The notes: generated from the sequence alone by a model not told the origin. A stretch of DNA of 64,000 nt from Mesorhizobium shangrilense (GCF_028826155.1 NZ_JAQGPN010000001.1:4283501-4347500); one strand, 5' to 3'; positions 1-10,800 are shown, counted from the first letter of the stretch. Translations and numbers: made by a program.

Positions 1-863
1 TGGAGATGCTGGCCAGGCAGTTCGGGCTTTCGCAGCAGCAGGTTCAGCAGGCGGTGGAAGCGCTGCTGCCGGCCTTCAGCCAGGGGCTGAAGCGGAATGC
101 CGCCGATCCCTATGGCATCGGGGGGTTTCTAACCGCGCTGGCAAGCGGCCAGCATTCGAGATATTTCGATGATGCTTCGGCTGCCTTTTCGCCTCAGGGC
201 ATGGCGGAAGGCAACGGGATTCTCGGCCATCTCTTCGGCTCGAAGGATCTCTCGCGCGCCGTGGCGAGCCAGGCCGCACAGGCGACCGGCATCGGCCAGG
301 ATGTCATGAAGCAGATGCTGCCGGCGCTGGCCTCGATGATCATGGGCGGCATGTTCAAGCAGTCCACCAACCAGATGCAGGCCGGCGGTTTCGAAGGCGG
401 CAGCAATCCCCTGCGCGACATCATCGAGCAGATGATGCAGCAGGGAGGCGGTTCGACCGCGGGTGGTCAACAGCCCCGCCAACAGGCGCCCCAACCTTCA
501 AATCCTTTCGACAATCCGTTCGGAAAAGTGCTGCAGGACATGTTCGGCGGCGGCGCGCAGAGCCAGGCTCCGGAAACGCGAGCCCAGCCACGCCAGCAGC
601 AGCCCGGGCCTTTCGGCGACAACCCGTGGGGGAAGGTGCTCGAGGAGATGATGCGCGGCGGCGGCCAGGCACAGCCGGCGCCGCAGCCCCAACCTGCCCC
701 GCGCCAGCGCCAGCAGGCCAATCCGAGCGGCCGGCAAAAGAATCCTTACGACGACATCTTTGGCGACATGTTCGAAACGGGCCGCCAGCAGCGCGACGAG
801 TATCAGAAGGGCGTTGAATCCATCTTCGACCAGTTCACGCGGGGAATGGACCGGCATCGCTAA
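1..863 (+). CDS. DUF937 domain protein, 5' end outside window
   Basis: The reading frame is already open at the window edge (codons from base 3), so the N-terminus is missing; the first ATG at base 6 lies inside the domain. The visible start, with LARQFGLSQQQVQQAVEALL, is the helical repeat typical of DUF937 proteins, whose function is unknown. The C-terminal half (about residues 140-265) is low-complexity, rich in Gln, Pro and Gly. It carries three spaced copies of a short motif, NPFGKVLQDMF, NPWGKVLEEMM and NPYDDIFGDMF, which look like repeated short helical binding segments. No signal peptide or membrane segment is visible in the part seen. The family assignment is fairly secure; the role is unknown. 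Confidence 0.75.
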   Translation, partial: EMLARQFGLSQQQVQQAVEALLPAFSQGLKRNAADPYGIGGFLTALASGQHSRYFDDASAAFSPQGMAEGNGILGHLFGSKDLSRAVASQAAQATGIGQDVMKQMLPALASMIMGGMFKQSTNQMQAGGFEGGSNPLRDIIEQMMQQGGGSTAGGQQPRQQAPQPSNPFDNPFGKVLQDMFGGGAQSQAPETRAQPRQQQPGPFGDNPWGKVLEEMMRGGGQAQPAPQPQPAPRQRQQANPSGRQKNPYDDIFGDMFETGRQQRDEYQKGVESIFDQFTRGMDRHR

Positions 864-959
864 CCTGCACGCATTTCGCGACTTACTGATGGACATTCTC
901 GTTTTGGCTGCATAATCGCCTGGCTTGCTCTACTCTCTCCCGTAGAGAGGGAGAGGATC

Positions 960-1653
960 TTGGGCGATCCGAAGGGCTACTTCTTCAAGCTGCCACAGGC
1001 AGGCAGGCCGTCGCCATTCAAGATACCGGAGACGGTCTATTCGGACATCAGGTGGTTCAACGCGAACCGCGCTTCCAGCCGAGTCTACCACCCGATAGGC
1101 GGCATCGAAGGCGTCGTCATCCATGCGACCGCAGGCGCAAGCACCGCCGGCGCGTTGAATTGGTGGAAGCAGCCCGGAGGCAGCAAGGCCTCTGCCCACT
1201 GGATCGTTCCGGACGAGGATGAGGACGGGCACGGCAGTTCGGTGCTTGCTGCCGTCAGTGAACCCTTGGCCGACTGGCACGTTCGCAACAACGCGACGCA
1301 CGCCAAGGTGCAACCGACAAAAGATCAATCACTGGACGCTCGGCATTGAGATCGTCAACACGCAGTCAGCGTCCGATGCTTTCTCGCCCTGGCAAACCAG
1401 CATGACCGCACAGATCGTTCGATACTGCTGGGCAAAGTACCCGAACCTCAAATACGTCTTCTCTCACGCACTCGTTGATCCGACGCGTCGAAGCAACCCG
1501 GGACGACACTTCGATTGGGAGACCTTCACGAGGCAGATCGTGAGTTCGGCCAACGACCCCGTGACCGATCCGGTCAACATGACGTTGACTGCGAAACTCA
1601 ACGGCCCTTTGAGCGTAGCCGCAATCCGACCGGGAGCCTCCTGCTGCATGTGA
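960..1653 (+). pseudogene. N-acetylmuramoyl-L-alanine amidase, frameshifted
   Basis: Two overlapping frames together make one amidase_2 (PGRP-like) protein of about 230 residues, which would cleave the peptide stem from peptidoglycan. The first frame starts at a TTG after a GGGAGAGG ribosome site and holds VVIHATAGAST, the first zinc-ligand motif. The second holds NHWTLGIEIVNT and FSHALVDPTRRSNPGRHFDW, the later conserved blocks. The frame breaks at an AAAA run at 1319-1322: removing one A joins QPTK to INHWTLGIEI without a gap. As written the first frame stops at 1349. It could be a true pseudogene or a homopolymer sequencing error. There is no phage context nearby. Confidence 0.7.
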
Positions 1654-1694
1654 GGGTAGCGGGCGCCGTTCCAGGCAGACCCCCACCCGGCACG

Positions 1695-1725
1695 AAAAAG
1701 CCCGGTCCTCGTGAGAGAACCGGGC
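1695..1725 (-). terminator. Rho-independent terminator of the DUF1127 gene
   Basis: Read on the minus strand, GCCCGGT and ACCGGGC pair around a 12-nt loop and are followed by TTTTT. It lies about 65 bases beyond the stop of the DUF1127 gene. Confidence 0.7.
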
Positions 1726-1788
1726 ATGCTGCAGGCCGCCGGAGGGAAGCCGGCTTGAGAGTCGGGGAACGCCTGCAGAAATCACGCC

Positions 1789-2070
1789 TCAGGCGGCCCG
1801 GCGTATGGACGCCTCTTCCGCACGCGCCTCGGCGATAACGCCCAAGCGTTCGGTCGGGTCGACGCCGAACGGCGAGCGGGCGGCCAGATGGAGATCTGCC
1901 CGGCGCAGGCCGATGTCAGCCAGTTCGGTGTCGGTCAGATTGCCGAGATGGTAGATGGCGCGGCGGTTCCTGTATGCCTTCAACGCGCTGACAACGAGTT
2001 CCGCGGCCCGGGTCGAAATCGCCGGACGCGCCTTGGGCGTTGAAAAATGGCTGTGTTCGATCGTGGTCAT
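1789..2070 (-). CDS. DUF1127 small protein
   Basis: A 93-residue protein with the DUF1127 signature near its middle: AYRNRRAIYHLGNLTDTELA followed by DIGLRRADL. The family consists of small Arg-rich proteins common in Rhizobiales; some members have been tied to RNA turnover, phosphate or virulence control, but this one cannot be placed. The ATG at 2070 was chosen because GGAG sits 8 bases before it; an upstream in-frame extension to 2154 lacks family similarity. The gene is divergent from a LysR-type regulator whose intergenic region carries a perfect inverted repeat, so it is a likely target of that regulator. In Brucella the LysR protein VtlR is known to activate genes of this family. Confidence 0.8.
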   Translation of the reverse strand: MTTIEHSHFSTPKARPAISTRAAELVVSALKAYRNRRAIYHLGNLTDTELADIGLRRADLHLAARSPFGVDPTERLGVIAEARAEEASIRRAA

Positions 2071-2199
2071 GACGGGCTCCATTTCGGCTGGGCATTTCTC
2101 TCCCGTTCGCACGCGTCCGTTTCCGGGATGCGTCCGCCTGATCAGAGATGCCAACTCACTGATGAAGCGAAATATGGTCCGGCGTCATTGATTAATCCA

Positions 2200-2233
2200 A
2201 CGAATGTTTCTAATCTTCACCATCAACATTCGT
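2200..2233. promoter_or_regulatory. Inverted repeat, probable LysR operator
   Basis: ACGAATGTT (2200-2208) and AACATTCGT (2225-2233) are perfect 9-bp arms separated by 16 bases. The repeat lies 14 bases before the LysR start codon and between the divergent DUF1127 and LysR genes, the usual place for an autoregulatory LysR site. Confidence 0.6.
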
Positions 2234-2247
2234 GATGGATCAGTCCG

Positions 2248-3210
2248 ATGGCTTCCGCTCCTCTCGATCTCGACCAGTTGCAGACGTTCATCAGCATCGC
2301 AGACACCGGCAGCTTTACCCGAGCCGCGGAAGAGGTGCACAGGACCCAGTCGGCCGTGTCGATGCAGATGAGGCGGCTTGAAGAGCGGATCGGCAAGGCG
2401 CTGTTCGAGAAGGACGGCCGCACCAACAGGCTGACCGAAGAAGGCGAGAAACTGCTCAGCTATGCGCGCCGCATGCTGCGCCTGAACCGCGAAACGCTGG
2501 CCGCGTTCGATGACAACAGCCTCGAAGGCCATATCCGGATCGGTACGCCAGACGACTATGCGGATCGCTTCCTGCCCGAGATCATGGCGCGGTTTTCGCG
2601 ATCCAATCCACGGGTGGAGCTTTCGGTCATCTGCGAGCCGACGCCTGGGCTACGCGAGCACATGAAGCGCGGGAATCTCGACATCGCGCTGGTGACCCAC
2701 AATGACGAGCACGTGCAATCCGAACTTGTGCGTCGCGAGCCGCTGCTGTGGGTGACCTCGGCCAACCATGCCGTGCACGAGGAAAAGCCCTTGCCGATGG
2801 CGTTCGGGCGTCCGAACTGCATCTGGCGGCGGGCAGCGTGCGACGTGCTCGACCGTAGCGGACGCGAGTATCGCGTGCTCTTCACGAGCTTTTCCGCAAC
2901 CGTCATCACCGCCGCAGTGCTGTCCGGGCTGGCCGTCTCGATCCTGCCGGAATGCGCCCTTCGCCCCGGCATGAGGGTGCTGGACGAGGCCGACGGCTTC
3001 GGCCAGTTGCCTGACTGCATGATCGGCATCATGCGCGGTCCTACCGAGCGTCCGGACCTGGTGGAGGCGCTGGCGCGCCATATTGCCGAAAGCCTGGACA
3101 ACATCACGGTTCCAGAGTCCGTTGCAGCGATCGAGTTCCCTTCGATCGCCGCGCTCAGCATGACGAGAGCCAAGCGAGGCAAGCCGGCGCTAATCTCACC
3201 GGGATGGTGA
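2248..3210 (+). CDS. LysR-family regulator, LsrB/VtlR/LrhA-like
   Basis: A 320-residue LysR-type regulator. The N-terminal winged helix-turn-helix (about residues 6-65) contains FTRAAEEVHRTQSAVSMQMR and RLEERIGKALFEKDGRTNRL; the rest is a periplasmic-binding-like effector domain with TPDDYADRFLPEIMARFSR. This pattern is close to the rhizobial LsrB and Brucella VtlR group, and to LrhA, but I cannot tell orthologue from paralogue by eye. It is divergent from a DUF1127 gene, with a 34-base inverted repeat just before its own start. The ATG at 2248 fits the family start; a weak GGA precedes it. Probable autoregulation and control of the DUF1127 gene are inferred from this layout. Confidence 0.8.
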   Translation: MASAPLDLDQLQTFISIADTGSFTRAAEEVHRTQSAVSMQMRRLEERIGKALFEKDGRTNRLTEEGEKLLSYARRMLRLNRETLAAFDDNSLEGHIRIGTPDDYADRFLPEIMARFSRSNPRVELSVICEPTPGLREHMKRGNLDIALVTHNDEHVQSELVRREPLLWVTSANHAVHEEKPLPMAFGRPNCIWRRAACDVLDRSGREYRVLFTSFSATVITAAVLSGLAVSILPECALRPGMRVLDEADGFGQLPDCMIGIMRGPTERPDLVEALARHIAESLDNITVPESVAAIEFPSIAALSMTRAKRGKPALISPGW

Positions 3211-3273
3211 GATCAGAGCTGGACGCGTGGACGCTCGCCTTGACCGCCGCAGGCGGCGGCATTCAATAGCCCG

Positions 3274-4872
3274 ATGGACGACTTGATCCCAGAATCACGG
3301 ACGAACGCCGCCGAGTTCACGGTGAGCGAGATCTCGAATGCGCTGAAGCGCACGGTCGAGGACGCTTACGGCAATGTGCGCGTGCGCGGAGAAATTTCCG
3401 GCTACCGCGGCCCGCATTCGTCGGGCCATGCCTATTTCGCATTGAAGGACGATCGCGCACGACTGGAGGCGGTTGTCTGGAAGGGAACGATGTCGCGGCT
3501 TCGCTTCCGGCCAGAGGAGGGCATGGAGGTCATAGCGACCGGGCGCCTGACCACCTATCCCGGCTCGTCGAAATACCAGATCGTCATCGACAATCTTGAG
3601 CCCGCGGGGGCCGGCGCGCTGATGGCGCTGCTCGAGGAGCGCAAGCGCCGCCTGCAAGCGGAGGGGCTGTTCGATCCCGCACGCAAGCAGCTCCTGCCCT
3701 TCATGCCCCGTGTCATCGGCGTGGTGACGTCGCCGACGGGGGCCGTGATCCGCGACATCCTGCACCGTATCGCCGACCGCTTTCCTCTGCACGTGCTGGT
3801 CTGGCCGGTACGCGTGCAGGGAGAAACCGCCGGTGCGGAGGTGGCGACGGCGGTGGCCGGCTTCAATGCGCTGGAACGCGGCGGCGCCATCGCCCGGCCG
3901 GACGTGCTGATCGTGGCGCGCGGCGGCGGCAGCCTGGAAGACCTCTGGGGTTTCAACGACGAGGCGCTGGCCCGGACGGTCGCGGCTTCCGACATACCCG
4001 TGATCTCCGCGGTCGGACACGAGACGGACTGGACGCTCGTCGACTATGCGGCGGACGTGCGCGCGCCGACCCCGACTGGCGCCGCCGAATTCGCAGTGCC
4101 GGTGAAGGCGGATCTGGAGGCCACCCTCGCCGGTCTGTTCGCCCGGCTCAACAATTGCGTCGTGCGCCACATCGACAAGCGGCGACAGTCAATGCGCGCG
4201 GCGGCACGGGCGCTCCCCTCACCCGATACGCTTCTGGCCATACCGCGGCGCAGGTTCGACGAGGCGGCCGGACGCCTGACACGCGGGCTGACCGCCAGCA
4301 CCGAGCGCAAACGGGCGCGGCTCGGTGCCTTACGGCTTTCTCCTGCGACCTTGCTGCGTCGCATCGGCGATATGCGGCGGCACGCCGACCGGGATTCGCA
4401 GCGGGCATTCAATGCGCTGGCGCGTCGACCGGAAGCTTGCCGCCAGGTGTTTACGCGGCTGTCCGGCCGGCTGAGGCCGGAAGCCTTGCTGCGCCGGCAC
4501 GCCGACCTGAAGATCGGCCTTGCGAGGTTGCAGCGACGCGCAAACCAGTCGGAGGATGCAAAACTGACGCGTCTTCGCGCCCGCCTGACGCAGGCGGACC
4601 GCCTGCTGGCGACCCTGAAACTCTCCCATCAGTCGATCCTCGAGCGGGGATATGCGATCGTGAGCGACGCGCAGGGCAATGTTGTGAAGCGCGCCGCGGA
4701 GATCGGCGCCGGTCAGGCGCTGGTGCTCACCTTCGCGGACGGCAACGCTACCGCAACGTCCGGCGGGGGCGATGCCGCTGTCGCGACTCCGGCGACGGAG
4801 GCCTCCAAGGCGCGACAGAAACCTGCCGGCAAGGAGCGGCCGGAGAAAAGCGGGCAAGGCTCCCTGTTCTGA
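3274..4872 (+). CDS. xseA: Exodeoxyribonuclease VII large subunit
   Basis: XseA is the catalytic large subunit of exonuclease VII, which degrades single-stranded DNA in both directions together with several XseB subunits in the cytoplasm. The N-terminus (about residues 15-110) is the OB-fold, with [20 protein letters not shown]. It is followed by the nuclease core with [33 protein letters not shown] and [21 protein letters not shown] long Arg/Ala-rich, probably coiled-coil region (residues 270-450) leads to a low-complexity Ala/Lys/Pro tail. At 532 residues it is longer than the E. coli protein, mostly through that tail. xseB is not adjacent. Confidence 0.95.
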   Translation: MDDLIPESRTNAAEFTVSEISNALKRTVEDAYGNVRVRGEISGYRGPHSSGHAYFALKDDRARLEAVVWKGTMSRLRFRPEEGMEVIATGRLTTYPGSSKYQIVIDNLEPAGAGALMALLEERKRRLQAEGLFDPARKQLLPFMPRVIGVVTSPTGAVIRDILHRIADRFPLHVLVWPVRVQGETAGAEVATAVAGFNALERGGAIARPDVLIVARGGGSLEDLWGFNDEALARTVAASDIPVISAVGHETDWTLVDYAADVRAPTPTGAAEFAVPVKADLEATLAGLFARLNNCVVRHIDKRRQSMRAAARALPSPDTLLAIPRRRFDEAAGRLTRGLTASTERKRARLGALRLSPATLLRRIGDMRRHADRDSQRAFNALARRPEACRQVFTRLSGRLRPEALLRRHADLKIGLARLQRRANQSEDAKLTRLRARLTQADRLLATLKLSHQSILERGYAIVSDAQGNVVKRAAEIGAGQALVLTFADGNATATSGGGDAAVATPATEASKARQKPAGKERPEKSGQGSLF

Positions 4873-4896
4873 ACGCGCCGGCGACGCGGCTCGCCA

Positions 4897-6915
4897 TTAT
4901 GCGCCGGCAGCGGCCGACTGCGTCGCCTTATGCTTGCGGATGACTTCCTGCGCCACGGCAGCGTCGCTGTCGCCACGGCCAGACACTTCGACGGTCGGGA
5001 CGGCGATCTTGATGCCGTTCTCCTCGAAGGCCTTCTTGATCATTACGAGGGCCTTGCGCTTGATGCCGAACTGCTCGCCGGGCCGGGTCTTGAGCTTCAG
5101 CTTGAGCACGACGGCGAACTCGCCAAAACTGTCGACGCCCTGCATTTTCAACGGCTCGAGCGTGCTCGCGGCATATTCCGGATCGGCCGCCAGCTCGGCG
5201 CCGATCTTCTTGATCAGCTTGCGCGCAAGCTCCACGTCGGAATCGTAGGTGATGTTGATCGTCCATTTCTCCATGACCCAGTCGCGGCTCATGTTCTGGA
5301 CCGCGCCCAACTCGCCGAAGGGAACCGTGAAGACCGGTCCGCGGTGATGCCGCAGCCGGACCGAACGCAGGCTGAACGACTCGACCGTGCCCTTGTAGCT
5401 GCCGCTCTGGATGTACTCGCCGACGCGGAAGGCGTCGTCGAGCATGTAGAAGACCCCGCTTAGGACATCCTTGACCAGCGTCTGCGACCCGAAGCCGAGC
5501 GCGACGCCGAAGATGCCGGCGCCGGCGATCAGCGGGGCGATCTGAACGCCAAGGCCCGCCAGGACCGTCAGCGCCGCCACGACGATGATGAAGACGGCGA
5601 GGCTGTTCCTCAGGATCGGCAGAAGGGTCCGCAGGCGGCCGCTTCGGGCCAGTTCTTCGGGATTGGTGAGACCCGCCTGCGTGGCTGCCTCCAGCCTGTA
5701 GTCGATGTAGGCCTTGGCAAGGTTCCAGAGCAGGTCGGCGACCAGCAGGACGATGATCGCGTTGACCGCGCCGCGAATCAAGCCATCGGCGACCTCTTCG
5801 CCCGACATGGCCCCGACGCTGCTGCGCGACACCACCCAGAGCCAGGCTGCAGCGGCAATGATGACGAGCGCCCTTGCTCCTCTCGAAACGAGGACCTTGG
5901 TCAAGGTGCCGCGCCAGCCCTCACCGGTATACGATCCGACATAGGCCTTGGTGAAGCGCCCTACCCCTGCCACCACCCTGGGCAGGAGGAGGATATAGAT
6001 GCCGAGCCAGAGAAGCGCGGTCAGGTTGGCGACCCAGGCCAGCCAGAGGAAGCCCAGGAACAGCGTCAGCAGCACTGCCTTGCGCCGCGAGACGGGCTGC
6101 GCCCTCGGCCGTCTCCATACGATCTCTATGGCGACGGCCAGAAGGCCAAGGCCGAACGCATAGGCAATCAGTTCCTGCACCGGAACGGAAAACTGCAGGT
6201 GACGCATCAGGCTCACCAGGGCCCATCCGAACAGAAGGATGCCGGCAAAGAGGCCGATGCGAGAATGCCAGAACGCATCCCCGCCGGCGGGGATGTGAGC
6301 GACCTCGGCGCCGTCGGCCACAGGGCGGGATTCCGCAACGACGACACGCGTCACCGCCATCACCAGCCGGAACAGGATGAACGCCGCCAGCAAGGTGAGA
6401 ACGATCTTGCGCAGCAGCGGAGGCCACTCGAACACAAGGAACAACCCCGCCGAGGCAATGGCAAAGACGAGCAGCGACGGCAGTTCGGTAAACACGCCGC
6501 GCTGCAGCGTGCTCGTCCCTTCCGCCGAGCGTCCGCCGATCGAACGATCGGCAAGCGCCCAGCGAACCACATACTCGGCCGCATATCCGAACAGGATGAG
6601 CCCGATGAGGATCGCCAGCACGAGTCCCGGGCGGCCGGAATTCACATCCGATCTCGCGATCGTCATGGCGCGCGAAAACTCTTCCGGCACACGCGGAATC
6701 GCTGCGAGAAGAGCGGAAAGATGCGACCGAATCAGGCCTTCCAACGATTCCATACGGTCCGCGACGGACATTTCCGCGGCAGTAACGGAGTTCGTCTGGG
6801 CGGCCGCGAGGGTGGCTGAAACACCCCATGCCGCCAAGCCGACGCTCCCGCGCTCGACCATGCGTCGCCAGCGCCGAAGTCGTCCGGACTGAAACGGCGT
6901 CATGACGGCCGCCAT
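4897..6915 (-). CDS. MscS-family mechanosensitive ion channel
   Basis: A 672-residue inner-membrane channel of the large MscS type. A signal-like N-terminus ending near TLAAAQ precedes a periplasmic stretch, and about ten hydrophobic segments follow from residue 85 on. The MscS core lies near residues 440-640: a pore helix with LIAGAGIFGVALGFGSQTLV, then DVLSGVFYMLDDAFRVGEYI, the beta domain with GTVESFSLRSVRLRHHRGPV, and a C-terminal alpha/beta part. Such channels open under membrane tension and release solutes during hypo-osmotic shock. The start could also be the ATG at 6903. It converges on xseA with a 24-base gap. Confidence 0.9.
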   Translation of the reverse strand: MAAVMTPFQSGRLRRWRRMVERGSVGLAAWGVSATLAAAQTNSVTAAEMSVADRMESLEGLIRSHLSALLAAIPRVPEEFSRAMTIARSDVNSGRPGLVLAILIGLILFGYAAEYVVRWALADRSIGGRSAEGTSTLQRGVFTELPSLLVFAIASAGLFLVFEWPPLLRKIVLTLLAAFILFRLVMAVTRVVVAESRPVADGAEVAHIPAGGDAFWHSRIGLFAGILLFGWALVSLMRHLQFSVPVQELIAYAFGLGLLAVAIEIVWRRPRAQPVSRRKAVLLTLFLGFLWLAWVANLTALLWLGIYILLLPRVVAGVGRFTKAYVGSYTGEGWRGTLTKVLVSRGARALVIIAAAAWLWVVSRSSVGAMSGEEVADGLIRGAVNAIIVLLVADLLWNLAKAYIDYRLEAATQAGLTNPEELARSGRLRTLLPILRNSLAVFIIVVAALTVLAGLGVQIAPLIAGAGIFGVALGFGSQTLVKDVLSGVFYMLDDAFRVGEYIQSGSYKGTVESFSLRSVRLRHHRGPVFTVPFGELGAVQNMSRDWVMEKWTINITYDSDVELARKLIKKIGAELAADPEYAASTLEPLKMQGVDSFGEFAVVLKLKLKTRPGEQFGIKRKALVMIKKAFEENGIKIAVPTVEVSGRGDSDAAVAQEVIRKHKATQSAAAGA

Positions 6916-7338
6916 GTGATCGAGATCGGAACCCTTCGCCCCGAAGGTGCGAGCCGGATTCTGTCGTCAACTTCCAGTATCTGAGGCACCTGCACACCCC
7001 CTGCAGGGACAGCACGAACCGTCACTAGATACGCTTGATAGGCTACAATCAAGTATCGTCAACAATAAATGCCGGAAGTCGTCGCGCGGTCGTCGTCCGC
7101 GCCGCGCCTACCCCTTGCATCTGCGGCATCACCTGCGTTCGGCCGATACGCCGAGACGAGGACAACGAAAACAAGAAGGCCGCCACCAGCCCCGAAGGAC
7201 CGGCGGCGGCATGCCCCCCAGGCAATCAGTGGTTGCTATTGCGAAGCTTGATCAGCTGCGCACAAAACGTCCCCGCGCGCCCCCTGCGGGACCAACAAGC
7301 ATGACGTGTGCGCTGGAAGGTTGTGGACAAGGCCCGGC
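6916..7338. other. Intergenic region between the MscS and XRE genes
   Basis: No convincing gene is seen in these 423 bases. The part at about 7175-7269 reappears, diverged, at 11757-11843 between the two RTX genes, which marks it as part of a duplicated unit. Confidence 0.6.
7165..7210 (-). terminator. Possible terminator of the XRE gene
   Basis: On the minus strand GCCGCC and GGCGGC arms close a GC-rich hairpin that is followed by CTTCTTGTTTTC. It lies about 130 bases past the XRE stop. The T-tract is interrupted, so this is a moderate call. Confidence 0.4.
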
Positions 7339-7668
7339 CTAAGCCACATCCGAATTCTGGTCGCAGACACCCATCGGTTGCGGAAACTCGCCGAAAAGCA
7401 TCTCATATCCATAGGGATCATAATAGCGCATGAGCCCCTGCATGAACTCCTTCGGATCGACCTTCAGCACCTCGGCCCAGACCTTGTAGCGCTCCGGCGG
7501 GACCCGGCCGCGTCCGTTTTCTATCTGCGAAATGAAGGTGTAGTAGTCGGTGTTTACAGCGATCGCCAGGGCACGCTGGGTGAGCCCGGCATTCTCCCGC
7601 AACGACTTCAGCCACGCCCCGCCCTCACGGCGAAGCGGATGCTCCAGGTTCTGAATGTTGATGCCCAT
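7339..7668 (-). CDS. XRE-family helix-turn-helix regulator
   Basis: A 109-residue DNA-binding protein. Residues 17-70 form a Cro/CI-type helix-turn-helix, with WLKSLRENAGLTQRALAIAV then FISQIENGRGRVPPERYKVW. The remaining tail (PKEFMQGLMRYYDPYGYEML) is a short helical extension with no ligand domain. It is divergent from the first RTX gene, whose promoter begins 75 bases from its start codon, so it may control that surface protein and itself. A copy of its first codons and of its downstream DNA remains between the two RTX genes, showing that this regulator belonged to the unit that was duplicated. Confidence 0.8.
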   Translation of the reverse strand: MGINIQNLEHPLRREGGAWLKSLRENAGLTQRALAIAVNTDYYTFISQIENGRGRVPPERYKVWAEVLKVDPKEFMQGLMRYYDPYGYEMLFGEFPQPMGVCDQNSDVA

Positions 7669-7743
7669 GATGCACGCCCGCGCTGCCCCTTATCAACCCC
7701 TGGTCGACGACATAGCATCCTCGAAATTCCATGTACAGTGGAA

Positions 7744-7773
7744 TTGACAGTTACTTTCGGTTGAGTCTATACG
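7744..7773 (+). promoter_or_regulatory. Promoter of the first RTX gene
   Basis: TTGACA (7744-7749) and TATACG (7768-7773) are spaced by 18 bases, matching a sigma-70-type promoter. The same boxes and spacing recur before the second RTX gene, although most other flanking DNA of the two copies has diverged. Confidence 0.6.
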
Positions 7774-7829
7774 GCATGCACCGGATCGGGCCTTACACGG
7801 TCCGGCTGTAACCTTCTCGAGGAGAAATC

Positions 7830-10800
7830 ATGGCAACTCTGGCCGAATTGGATGCCCTCATTGATGGCAATCCCGATGCCTTTGCCGGCATCGCAGCCGC
7901 TTACGAAGTCTTGCTGGGCGGCGTTCCCAGCGTCGACGGCTTCATGTTCCTGATCAACAACGCGCTTGAGACGAATTACGGGTCCAACAACCCGAACATC
8001 GTGTTCAACACCGAAAACATCTTCATCAACAGCGTCAACGCGCTGTTCCAGGGCAACCCGGCCGCCGAGGCGAAGTTCGACGCCATCACCGCCGGCGCCG
8101 CCACCCTGCAGGACCAGCTCGTCGCCATCTACGAGGCCTATGTGCCGGCCGAGCACCAGACGGCGGAAGGCCTTGCCTTCTTCACCCGTGCGGAAGCCCA
8201 GGCGTTCTACACGGGCGTGGCTGCCGAGCGCGGCGTCCAGGGGACTGACGGCCCGGCCGTCGTGGCGCTGGCCTCGCTGCTCAAGATGCTGGTCGCCAAC
8301 GACCAGGGCGTCGGCGATGCGATCAACGACCTGAAGGCCGCCATCGACGACGGCACGGCCAACCTGCCGGAAACCAGCGACGTCTTCATCCCGATCGAGA
8401 CCGCCGACGGCACCAAGTACGACAACGACGACCCGGCTCCCGGCAAGACGCTGACCGTCAACGGCGACACGCTGTCGGGTGAGGTGTTCAACGCGCCGCG
8501 CGCCTTCACGCCGGGCGGCACCGACCAGATGAACACGCTGAACGACGACGACGTGCTGACCGGCACCGGCGCCCACAACGTGCTCAACTTCACCTTCGTC
8601 AACGACGCCGACACCGGCGACAACGACATCAACGCGACGCTCAACAACATCAACGAGATCAACGTCAACGTGCGTCTCGATGGTGATGGCTACCTGGATC
8701 TGCAGGACACCACCGGCCTGAAGAACCTCAACGTCGACGGCATCGACGGCAACCTGTTCGAGGCCTACAACATCCAGTCGGCCGCAGACCTCGCCATCAG
8801 CGTGTCGAACTCCAACGACGAGAACAGCCACGCTCACTTCTACTTCGTGAACAAGGCCGTCAGCGGCGATGCGGATGAGGTCAGCCTCACTCTCGACAGC
8901 GTGACCCTCGACGACATCCGCCTGGAGAGCAACGACGGCTCGCAGGGCATCGAGACCGTCAACCTGGCCTCGACCGGCGACGGCAACCAGGTCGACGAGA
9001 TGTCGATGCAGGACGTCCGGACCCTGAACATCACCGGCGATGCCGAACTGTCGCTGGGCGAGAGCAACAACATCGTTCGCGGCAGCGGCCAGGTCGAAGC
9101 GTTCAGGTATGACGCCGCGATCGACAACGCCGCCGGCTCGCTGACGACCATTGACGCCTCTGGCCTGGACGCCGCCATCGAGATCAATCTCGGCGACGAA
9201 GTCACTGCCGACCAGGACGGCACCTCGGGCACCGAGGTCGACTTCTCGTTCATCGGCACCAAGCATGACGACACCATCCGTCTGCTGGGCGGCATGGACA
9301 GCGCCAACGACAAGATCGACGGCGGCGACGGCAACGACACCGTCCAGGTGTTCGCCAGCGTCACCAAGGGTTCGGTCACGGCGGTCGAGAACCTCGATAT
9401 CCGCGGAAACGACTTCGGGGCCGGCAACGTGACTGTCGATACCTCGCTGTTCACCGACCTCGAGTCCGTGATCATGCGCAACGAGTCGAACAATGGCTTC
9501 AACGTACAGAATGGTCAGGTCGACTTCACCCTGAACAAGCTGTCCGCCGAGGTTGCGGCTGATCTGGTCATCCAGCACAGCACGACCGGCAGCAACGGCG
9601 TGGGCGACACGACGATCATCGCCAACCTGGCTGCCGACACCGCGTCCGACCTCGTCGGCGTGACCATCGTCGACCAGGCTGACGACGAAGTCCGCGGCAT
9701 CAACATCGACCCGCGCTTCAACTTCACGCTGAACGCGGCGAAGGTCGAGAACGTCACCCTTACCGACACCGACTCGGAGTCCAACAGCGTCAGGATCGCC
9801 TCGATCGCCGACGTCAAGGGCACGATCACGGTGCTCGGCGAGAACCAGGCCGGCAAGTTCCTGAACCTCGACTCGACCGGCAACGCCCTGCAGCTCGACC
9901 AGTCCGGTGGCGAGTCGGACGGCACGGCGATCACGGATGTGGGCGCAGGCGCTGCCGAGCGCTTCAGCGGTGAGACGGTCGATGCCTCGGCCTATACCGG
10001 CGACCTGATCGTCCGCGTGTCGAACAATGCGGCCGTTGCCAATGGCGGGCAGACCATCCTGGGCGGCTCGGGCGACGACCACATCATCTTCGACGCCCTC
10101 AACAACACCACCGCGGGTCTGTCGATCAGCGACAAGGTGAACGGCGGCGAAGGTGACGACACGCTCTACCTCGACGGCCACGGCAAGCTGATCAACGTCA
10201 GCGCGTCGGAGTGGACCAACGTCTCCAACATCGAGACGATCCACCTCGTCGGCCAGGGCGGCGGCGGCACCAACCTGGCCACCGCGCCGGGCGCCAACGA
10301 CGCCTACGGTCGGAACAGCTACAACCTGACGCTGACCAACGACCTGATCGCCAGCAACGGCGTGGCGGTCACCGGCGGCCGTCTGATCCAGATCGTCAAC
10401 GACAACGATCCGGAGAACGACGATACGGGCTCCTTCAACCAGGGCGTGACCATCGATGCACGCAGCCTCAACGCGCAGTCGAACTTCAGCTATGACGGCG
10501 AAGAGTTCTTCGGCGAGACGGCGGACCGCTTCATCATGGCCGACGCCAACATGAACGGCCTGGCGCAGATCGACGGTGGCGCGGCTGCGCTGAGCAACGC
10601 GGGCAACTCCGACGTTCTCGAAGTCCGCAACTCGGCCGTCGTGACCATCGGCGACCTGGCTGGCGTGTCGAACGTCGGCACCATCGAGTTCACCAACGAC
10701 CAGGCTGCGACGCAGACTGCCGTTCTCGAACTCGACAACGCGACTGTCGATCGCCTGGTCAACAGCACGCAGGAAGCCTCCGCAACGAACGGCGTCGAGA

